From Paramarasmius palmivorus (Eukaryota > Basidiomycota > Agaricomycetes > Agaricales > Marasmiaceae): DNA of 19,229 nt. Below, one piece after another: positions 9,875 to 16,568 of this stretch. The notes under the pieces were generated by a model that searched no databases, was not told where the DNA came from, and saw nothing but the letters and a program-made list of their open reading frames with translations. The stretch lies in contig JAYKXP010000374.1 in NCBI GenBank assembly GCA_037176845.1, forward strand, positions 1-19,229, in the 5' to 3' direction. The position numbers were made by a program, and so were the translations under genes. Every line of letters begins with the position of its first letter. Position 1 is the first letter of the stretch.

Positions 9875-9994
9875 CTATTCAGCCAGACGGCCCTTAATTT
9901 CCTTCGACTTGTCACACTCCCCGGCCAGAGCTGCTTTGAAGAGCTCATTGTGAAGGTTTGCGACATTTTGACGACAGATCAATTCGATGAGCAT
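9875..9994 (-). CDS. Tentative 39-codon ORF, unknown
   Basis: This short minus-strand frame reads MLIELICRQNVANLHNEL and ends KGRLAE. It has an amphipathic, helix-like composition with two Cys. The frame is open upstream to about 10063 without an ATG (FHKLFYQEFVSLEGTYTLPP), so it may be the last exon of a decayed gene. A TATA-like TTTAAAAG lies at 10138-10145. All three minus-strand frames are stopped around 10110-10130. No homolog or domain is recognised, and confidence is low. Confidence 0.2.
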   Translation of the reverse strand: MLIELICRQNVANLHNELFKAALAGECDKSKEIKGRLAE

Positions 9995-10528
9995 GGCGGA
10001 AGGGGGAAGAGTATATGTCCCTTCCAAGGATACGAACTCCTGATAAAAGAGTTTGTGAAACTGTGAGTGCCGTAGAAGCTAAAAAGACGCACCCAAAGGA
10101 GTAAAATGTGTGTTAGCTATGAGCTATGCTTCCTGTCTTTTAAACCTTCGGGAAGAGGCGGGGAGCCCATTTACTTGAAAGTCGGAAGATATAGGAATGA
10201 AATGAGTTGCGCATTGGCGGCCCCATGCCATGATGCGGACATTGACAACATGCTAGAGGCAACGGAGGTGGTGTGCTGGCAAAAATAGTCGCCCATCTGC
10301 ATCAAAGCGCTTGTACTCAAATCGAACTCAAACACTTTGCCGCGGACAAGATTGTCCTAAGTCCGAACCAAGTGTCTATTTTCAAGTTCTTTTATTTCAA
10401 CGCGTATAAACCAACCAAGTTACATTTCATACATAACATCTGCAATGATATTCACAACAATAGGTCTAAGCTTCGCCCTACACAAAGATTATCACTGGAT
10501 ATTCGCGACGGACCCCAAAAGCAGCTTA
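9995..10528. other. 3' flank of the aegerolysin gene, no gene recognised
   Basis: This holds the open upstream extension of the 39-codon ORF (to about 10063) and AT-rich sequence near 10380-10450. Nothing else is supportable. Confidence 0.4.
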
Positions 10529-11004
10529 CTAGTTTCCTTTCTTCAAGGCCTCGACGGTAACTGTTCCAATAGCACCGCCGTACAAGTTGGCACCTTGATG
10601 CTCGACCATCCACTTGGAGTTAGAGCCATTGACGGTCCAGGTGTTGACCTTACTACCCCAAGGGCAGTCCCAGTAGAAGTGACGAATGGTCTTATTGTTG
10701 TCATTGACGTCGACAAGATCGAAGGATCCTTCAGTTCCAGAGGAAGCGTCAGATCTCCCGGAAGAGTTGATCTGGAACTTTTCGTCGGGGCCAATGACCT
10801 TGCCTTCGATCTCGTCTTTGCTGATCTCCTTGTCCTTGTTGCCTAAAGCAAAGTAAGCTAGTGTACAGTACTGAACGCAGGGAGCAAAGGCAACTGACCG
10901 TCGGCGTGGAACTTGCCCCAGCTAAGGCTAACATTCTTGACTTTCATCGGGCTGTTGCCGACATTGTGGAGGATGATGATGATGATATATTGAGCATAAG
11001 CCAT
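10529..11004 (-). CDS. Aegerolysin family protein (139 residues)
   Basis: Aegerolysins are small beta-sandwich proteins that bind specific membrane lipids. In several fungi they act with a MACPF partner to form pores. Exon 1 is 11004-10899, the intron 10898-10843 (56 nt, GTCAGT...TTTAG, phase 1) and exon 2 is 10842-10529. The length is normal for the family, and there is no signal peptide, also usual. Family hallmarks are visible: LSWGKFH near residues 29-34, GRSDASSGTEGSFD at 64-77 and FYWDCPWGS at 91-99. The N-terminal strand contains five consecutive Ile (7-11), encoded by an ATC repeat. The frame looks intact. No MACPF-type partner gene was recognised in the window, so its activity may be limited to lipid binding, or the partner may lie elsewhere. 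A TATA box precedes it. Confidence 0.93.
10972..10986 (+). repeat. (GAT)5 microsatellite inside aegerolysin exon 1
   Basis: Five GAT units on the plus strand are read as ATC codons on the minus strand. They contribute the run of five Ile at residues 7-11 of the aegerolysin. Such tracts can change length by replication slippage. Confidence 0.85.
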
Positions 11005-11075
11005 TATCGAGGGTGGTTTGTGAAGATGCGGTTGCGAGTAAGTACTCTGAGATTCCGAGGTCTCGATTAAGGTCT

Positions 11076-11081
11076 TTTATA
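11076..11081 (-). promoter_or_regulatory. TATA box of the aegerolysin gene
   Basis: The minus strand reads TATAAAAGACC (11081-11071), 77 bases before the ATG at 11004. The spacing and the GACC that follows resemble the M35 promoters. Confidence 0.55.
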
Positions 11082-12611
11082 CGCTCCATGAAACGCGAAA
11101 ATGAAAGCCCCAGATTCATTCTCGAAATGGCTTTGACTAACAGAGCCGAACAGCAAGATATGTCAGTGTCACCTTGGGGGTCATGTTGTTCTACCCTGAC
11201 ATCTCCTCCTGTGCGGTTCCTGGAATACTGGCCGTTCTACAGCCATCTGTTCGGAATCGATGACGGAGCCAGATTGCAAGTTTCCATCTCTATTGGCGAG
11301 TATGGTGCCCACATCTCGATTGAAACCATGAGATATCCGACCATCAGCTACTGTTAGGTGGCACCCTTTAAGGCTGAAGAATCAATGTCGTCAATTGAGG
11401 TGCATGCAACGACATGTTCTTGAATTTGGAACGATCAATTCTAGAACACCCCGCCATGAGAGGACAGATTCCTGTCAATTCCGTTACGGGTGCATTGGGG
11501 AGTGTCGTACAACTCACCTACGAGAACATGAGCCCACCAATCAGAAACATACGTTGCTCCATTCGATTACATTTTCCCGTACAGCGGAATTCCAAATCTT
11601 AGGCATTGGCTCCAAATTGCGACTTGACGAAACGGGGGTCTCGAGCCTTGACTAACTCGAAGGTTGTCCTCGTTCCTGAACTTCGTCCAGGTCTTGGTAT
11701 TCATCTACGTTGTGCCAAACTTTCTGGGCATAATGTTGACACGTAAAAGGGAGGTCATGGCCTATGCAATTTATAGCCTCGACACGACAAATGTAGTCGA
11801 CAAAAGGACCGTCTGGAGAACCTTTGTCGATCACAAAAAAAAACTAAGGTACCGGAACTGCGCACCTATACACAGGAAAGTTGGTCGTTTTGACGAGCGC
11901 CTCGCAAGCCCCAAGCTAATAGACTCCAGACCCACAACACTGACAGCATACCCCGAGAAACAGGACCTGTATAGAGAGAGCCGAAGAGAACATTGTCAAC
12001 CGGCGTAAAAGGTTCTACTCGCATGACACACTCACCAAAATCGTTGGTCACCACTTGTATGTACGAGATCTAAGCCTGCCCAGAGATTGAAAATAATAGG
12101 CTATATCCTATCCGCGATGTCATTCTGGCGACGAAGCGAACCATGTTGACCCTTTTTCTGAGCTTGGTCAAGGAATGCCTTTTTAATGTGCTGTTATCGC
12201 ATAAAGAAGATGTGACCATGAGTAGATTATAGATTCAATGGACCAAAAGTACTCACCATTATCGCCCTTCTCCGAGTGAATTGTACGCTACATCCATGTA
12301 GCCTTAGTAGTTGCCATGATCCAGTTCACTGAAAGACCTTTGACCGTTCGTAACTCCAGAATTGTCGGTAGGCCCTCTAAGCCCGTGTCGGTTTCTGACG
12401 GTATAAGTGAGGGATTCCATGTTTTCCGAGTGCGGGCTTGGTTTTTGGCTAACGAGGCTTGACGCGAGCGTTGATAAGCAATTGGCGAGTGATATGATGG
12501 TGGTGAGAACAAAAGAAGCAAAAGGTGCCGCGGCGTCGTGACCTCTTCCGCTCTGTCCACGATTCGGATCGTCGAACATCAGTAGCGTCCACTCGAATAC
12601 TCTAAGTATAG
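11082..12611. other. Long gap without a confident gene
   Basis: About 1.5 kb lies between the aegerolysin promoter and F-box protein 2. Several minus-strand stretches look exon-like. One is 12579-12304 (open, ending SFSELDHGNY). Another is a piece near 12185-12095 reading HIKKAFLDQAQKKGQ, behind an acceptor of a possible 66-nt intron. A third, near 11390-11190, contains GFNRDVGTILANRDGN. In-frame stops and phase mismatches prevent a consistent model. This could be a decayed gene or chance. No MACPF signature was found. Confidence 0.4.
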
Positions 12612-12655
12612 GTGAGTTCTATCATTTCCTTTATATGCATGTGTGAACTTTCTAG
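12612..12655 (+). other. Probable 5' UTR intron of F-box protein 2
   Basis: GTGAGT at 12612 and TTTCTAG ending at 12655 frame a 44-nt intron just upstream of the ATG at 12664. Splicing removes an upstream ATG at 12639, leaving 12664 as the natural start. Confidence 0.5.
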
Positions 12656-12663
12656 GTATAGGA

Positions 12664-14478
12664 ATGGAATCAAACTGCAATTCAAGAAAAATTACTCTAT
12701 GCGACAGTTGCCAAAACGAATTTGTTTTCACCCTTCACCCACCCGTTTCAAAGCATGCTTTGCGTACATATCTCCATCCCTCAGAAGACGAAATGGCTCA
12801 GACCGTAGTCATACTGAAGGAAGAAAGCGATCTGCACCAACGTCTTGGAGACGAAATTACACGTCTCCGACAGCTCACCAAGACTTTGGAGCAGGAACAA
12901 TTGGTACTCGAACAAACTATGTCAGAACGTCGCGCTTGGTTGTCTCCAGTGCGAAAACTACCCCCGGAAATCTTGGATCAGATCTTTTCGCAGTATGTGC
13001 GGAGCTTCAAATTCACGCTGAAGGTATTCCGAAAACAAAAGCAGAACCACCTTGTCGCTCCTCCAATGCTACTTTCCCAGGTTTCATCATATTGGAGGAT
13101 GCTTGTTTCTTCACGTCCTGACCTGTGGTCTTCGATATCCGTGGACGTCTACACCCTCGAACTTGACCTTATGACCATCCTCCCGTTGTATTTCCAGCGT
13201 GCAAAGGAAACCCCGTTGAATCTACGGATTGTCGACTCACACCAAGGACGTGGAGAGGACTTTGATATAATCAGGAGGCCATCCATGTATCTCGGACATC
13301 ATGGCTACTTGGCTTATGTGGCAATGATGAAGGAGATACCGAGATGCGAAACATTATCATTATACGTCGATTCTGAACTGCTGGATGGGGTTAAATCCGA
13401 GTTCAAATCTCGTACATTCTCTTTTCCTCATCTCCGCACATTATATGACAACACCGGAACCTGGAACCCGACAGATTCGCAAAATGGATGGTTCTGGAGG
13501 CCTATACGGAACGCAGCCCCAAAGCTGACCGAAGTCACTTCGAACAGCCGAGGCAGAGTTGATTCGTTTGCATATCACCAGATTACGGTGTTTAACCTGG
13601 GATTCGTGGACCTGCTACCACTGGTCAGAATACTATCCATTTCCCCCAATCTCCAGACGCTCAGGGCGGATGGAGTATTTGGCGAGATATCGACAGAGGG
13701 GTATTCTACTCCTTCCAATCCACCCTTTCTATCGCACCTACGAAAATTATTACTCGGAGGTGTTGATCTCGACAGCTTGTCTTTCATTCTCCGATCATTT
13801 ACAGCCCCCATCCTTACATCTCTCCAACTTGAAATCGACTCCGATCCCCCCAATGTTGTATGGAACATTCAAACATTGGTCGCGTTCATCGCCCGTTCCT
13901 CATGCCAAATACAAGTTCTCACCTTACACGTAGGCGACACCAACCTGACGCTAGATGCAATCGCCGAACTTCTGGAAGTCACTCCGCAATTGATGTCTTT
14001 GCAAGTACGCGTTAATGAAGGCGGGGAGCATGGTATCACAGATGAGTGGACACGCCGTCTCCTCTCGAAGTTGACAATTGTCGGTTCTGAGCCAGTCCTG
14101 GTGCCGAGATTGAGACGCCTTCGTGTCGCAGAAGGGCAAATTGACATGTGGCCGTGGCTGAATAGGCGAGTAGGTGGTGTTATTACTGGGATGGCAGAGA
14201 CAAGGAGTAGAACCTGGCTCACGGCGCACAAGCTGGCTGATAGGGTTTGTCCTCTTGAGACGATAAAGCTGGCATTCAGCACAGGATATGGTGATGTATC
14301 AGACTGTATGGCCAAGCTAGAAACCCTAGAGAAGGATGGGATGGACATTGATCTAGCATGGTCCGGAGATGAAGATGAAGAGGATGAGGATCAATCCTCA
14401 ATGCTCGGTGGTAGCGATTACGATTCAGAAGATAGCTACGAGTCCGACGAGAGTGACTTCGATGACGATGGATATTAA
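12664..14478 (+). CDS. F-box domain protein 2 (604 residues)
   Basis: This is a probable SCF ubiquitin-ligase adaptor with the classic agaricomycete architecture. A CxxC pair (CDSC, residues 13-16) is followed by HPPVSKHALRTYLHPSEDE. A coiled coil comes next at about 45-92 (ILKEESDLHQRL...LEQEQLVLEQ). The F-box at 94-145 contains SPVRKLPPEILDQIFSQY and LSQVSSYWRMLVSSRPDLW. Leucine-rich segments extend from about 220 to 540 (FPHLRTLYDN, LSHLRKLLLGG, VPRLRRLRVAEG). The last 40 residues are a strongly acidic, Ser-rich tail (DEDEEDEDQ, DSEDSYESDESD), probably disordered. It is uninterrupted by introns. The open frame begins slightly upstream, but 12664 is the first ATG after the leader intron. 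The gene converges on the minus-strand gene ending at 14563, 84 bp away. The substrate is unknown. Confidence 0.93.
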   Translation: MESNCNSRKITLCDSCQNEFVFTLHPPVSKHALRTYLHPSEDEMAQTVVILKEESDLHQRLGDEITRLRQLTKTLEQEQLVLEQTMSERRAWLSPVRKLPPEILDQIFSQYVRSFKFTLKVFRKQKQNHLVAPPMLLSQVSSYWRMLVSSRPDLWSSISVDVYTLELDLMTILPLYFQRAKETPLNLRIVDSHQGRGEDFDIIRRPSMYLGHHGYLAYVAMMKEIPRCETLSLYVDSELLDGVKSEFKSRTFSFPHLRTLYDNTGTWNPTDSQNGWFWRPIRNAAPKLTEVTSNSRGRVDSFAYHQITVFNLGFVDLLPLVRILSISPNLQTLRADGVFGEISTEGYSTPSNPPFLSHLRKLLLGGVDLDSLSFILRSFTAPILTSLQLEIDSDPPNVVWNIQTLVAFIARSSCQIQVLTLHVGDTNLTLDAIAELLEVTPQLMSLQVRVNEGGEHGITDEWTRRLLSKLTIVGSEPVLVPRLRRLRVAEGQIDMWPWLNRRVGGVITGMAETRSRTWLTAHKLADRVCPLETIKLAFSTGYGDVSDCMAKLETLEKDGMDIDLAWSGDEDEEDEDQSSMLGGSDYDSEDSYESDESDFDDDGY

Positions 14479-14562
14479 TGTATGTGTATTACTAGATGAA
14501 TATCAAGATCTACGTATAGACAGGATATTGGATTATAATCGAGATATGCTCGATGCGTGTCA

Positions 14563-15291
14563 TCAATACTGAGAAGTTCTAATGGCCAAGTCCATGCTCT
14601 TCAATACCGCTGTCTCGACATCGACTATGCAACAGTCGTCAGCCAGCACATCAAATGTCACGCCCTTCTTCAGTGCGCAGGTCTCTATGTTCTTCAGTGC
14701 GACAACCCGGAGGTGAAGCCGAGGTACACCATGCACGTCAGGCCTATAATCTCCACGGATACGGGCTACAAAAAGATCCGCATACTTTCCTCGAGTCACA
14801 TATATGGGTTTTTGTGTCAGCCGTGTTGGCGATACAGGCTGCAGTCGCATTGCAGGAGGGACATGGTGTACCATTCTTCGATAACTAAATTCTAGCCACC
14901 GTTTCTGGGGAGTGACGCGTACGGTTATAGATACTTTTTGGTTTTCGAGTGTAATGGAAGGTTTGGGATCTAAGAGAATGCCGGTTGCTACTACGATGAA
15001 TTTGAAGCGAGTGATTTGGTGATGACGCGCAGCCGCAAGTAGCCAGTTTTGACTCGGGTGAAATGGACATTCTAAACTGACGATGCTTCCCTGCCCATCT
15101 TCAGTACGATCCGTATTCTCTGGAATGCGGTGAGAAAGCAGCAAACCTCAACAACATAACTACTCACTCGTGATTCCTTCCGACCGCTGGCGGCTTTGAT
15201 GAGTTGCAGCCACTGGATTCCTGCCGTTCACTGGGTCTTCCTCGTCCGATGACAGTTTTCCACAACATAGTGCCTCATATACCTCATCCAT
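14563..15291 (-). CDS. Uncharacterised two-exon protein (226 residues)
   Basis: Exon 1 is 15291-15168, the intron 15167-15120 (48 nt, GTGAGT...TTCCAG, phase 1) and exon 2 is 15119-14563. The N-terminal 50 residues are acidic and polar (KLSSDEEDPVNGRN) and probably disordered. The remainder is a mixed, basic, beta-rich-looking domain (FKFIVVATGILLDP, VSITVRVTP, RWLEFSYRRM) with a Cys pair (DDCCIVDVE) near the C-terminus. No family is recognised, and there is no signal peptide or membrane segment. Upstream the frame is open (SRTDDDE before the ATG) to a TGA at 15322-15324, and beyond that stop for about 100 more bases. The real gene may therefore begin further upstream and be joined to, or broken from, the exons at 15318-16568. 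Coding status of exon 2 is well supported by its length; the start is less sure. Confidence 0.6.
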
Positions 15292-15644
15292 TTCATCATC
15301 GTCAGTGCGTGATCATTTCATATAGCTGCGAATAGAATCTGAACGACTCCGTGACGAATATACTCCATCCCTTGCTGGTTCTGGATAATTGGTGTCATTG
15401 GTGTCAAGTCCAGATAAGATGATCGTTCAAAATTCTTCGGTGGCCTCGCTATTTCTACGCAGTCGAGGAACTGTCTATGCATTCTGGTGGAAGTTAGCAC
15501 AAAAAAGCTAAAGGTTGTAACGTATGCTGATAACTTGCCGAGTAATCCGTGCGAGTGATTGAGCCGGTGTGATAGTCAGATCATAGGTATTGCTCTCCGG
15601 ATGTGGTCCATTGAGAGTCCTCGACGCCTCCAGTGCTGAAGCAA

Positions 15645-15698
15645 TAGAGAGTTTGCGCACGTGCCATATTAGCCAATATTGGCTATTTTCTCTTGCGC
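15645..15698 (+). repeat. Left terminal inverted repeat of the MITE
   Basis: This 54-bp arm contains CACGTG (15658-15663) and the perfect 14-base palindrome AGCCAATATTGGCT (15671-15684). It is the exact reverse complement of 16409-16462. Confidence 0.95.
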
Positions 15699-16408
15699 AT
15701 AGCACGCCGTTGGATCCAAGACCCTCATGCCTTCAGCACCGTATGTCGTTCAGACAATAACTGCGATCACTCTCACTCAACTTCGATAGGACGTCCTTCA
15801 TGGACCTGAACACATCTTTGTTGAACTTCAGGATAAGACTCAGACTCTACGACTTAAGGTTGGCTTCAAGGTCCTGGTGCATTTTAAGAGAGGCATATCA
15901 ATCTGTTTGGGCTAGATAAGACTCTGCGGGACAAGTCCTAAGTGCGGATAGCCTCGTTAATGCTCTCAAATACTTGAACTGACTCTCTCTTTTGGTTTTC
16001 TAACAGATGTTTCCACACATAAAAAGTCCGTCTTTCGACTGTTATACCTCGACATTCCTAGTCAGAAGCAAAACAAATGACACGCTTAGAGTCAAGACTG
16101 TGCAGCAACATGTCCAGTATTCCCCTATTCTATCTGCTCATCTCACAGTATTCAGATTAGGGGTTCTGAGACGTTTTCTGTGCCACTTCGAACTCTAGCT
16201 CGGACAAACGTGTTTGAACTTTGCGGTGACTCAGAATTGAGCTCTGAATGATATTCCAGCGGTCGATCCTGCCTCCTTGATGATCTCAGAGATCCATATA
16301 CATATACCATTATCATACTTCTCATGTCAATAGTTAACAAAATTGAGGATTATAAGTGATAACTTCAAATATTTTCATTCGGGCAGAGTTGTGGAGCGCG
16401 TTGGCTTC

Positions 16409-16462
16409 GCGCAAGAGAAAATAGCCAATATTGGCTAATATGGCACGTGCGCAAACTCTCTA
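16409..16462 (-). repeat. Right terminal inverted repeat of the MITE
   Basis: Exact reverse complement of the left arm, with the palindrome at 16423-16436 and CACGTG at 16444-16449. It ends in TA at 16461-16462. Similarity is lost immediately inside both arms. Confidence 0.95.
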
Positions 16463-16568
16463 ATGATATTCGAATTTCGGGAGCATGAGAAAGTCGGGGC
16501 TTACCCGAGGTAAGCGTTTCGGTGTTTCCATCGGACGCGGCCGAATCACCGTTCCCTTTTTCAATCCA

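Larger units (their letters stand above)
15645..16462. mobile_element. Non-autonomous TIR DNA transposon (MITE-like), TA-flanked
   Basis: Two perfect 54-bp inverted copies bound an 818-bp segment. Both ends read TAGAGAGTTTGCGCACGTGC inward. If TA is the duplicated target, the element proper is 15647-16460 (814 bp) with 52-bp terminal repeats. TA target duplication is characteristic of the Tc1/mariner superfamily, but that assignment rests on two bases. The interior (15699-16408) has no frame above about 63 codons and no transposase motif, so it must move with enzyme made elsewhere. Perfect identity of the arms suggests recent insertion. No further copy occurs in this window. Confidence 0.85.
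15318..16568 (-). pseudogene. Tentative exons of a minus-strand gene interrupted by the MITE; may be intact or broken
   Basis: Three pieces join in frame. The first is open from 16568 to 16505, reading IEKGNGDSAASDGNTETLTS. The second, 15635-15539, contains ALEASRTLNGPHPESN. The third, 15483-15318, contains MHRQFLDCVEIARPPK and ends in TGA. The first intron (16504-15636, GTAAGC...CTTCAG) is 869 nt only because it contains the MITE; without it, it is 53 nt. The second intron (15538-15484, 55 nt) needs a GC-AG splice (GCAAGT) and has a TGCTAAC branch. A GT donor four bases inside gives another frame with early stops. No start codon is visible in the first piece, and the product is unrecognised. 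It may be the upstream part of the gene at 14563-15291. I infer a gene here but cannot prove it is functional. Confidence 0.3.

Noticed and set aside
12639..12663. Upstream starts (ATG at 12639, GTG at 12643) for F-box protein 2
   Set aside because: They lie in or beside the probable leader intron 12612-12655. The ATG at 12639 reads into a stop after two codons, and GTG is not a usual fungal start.
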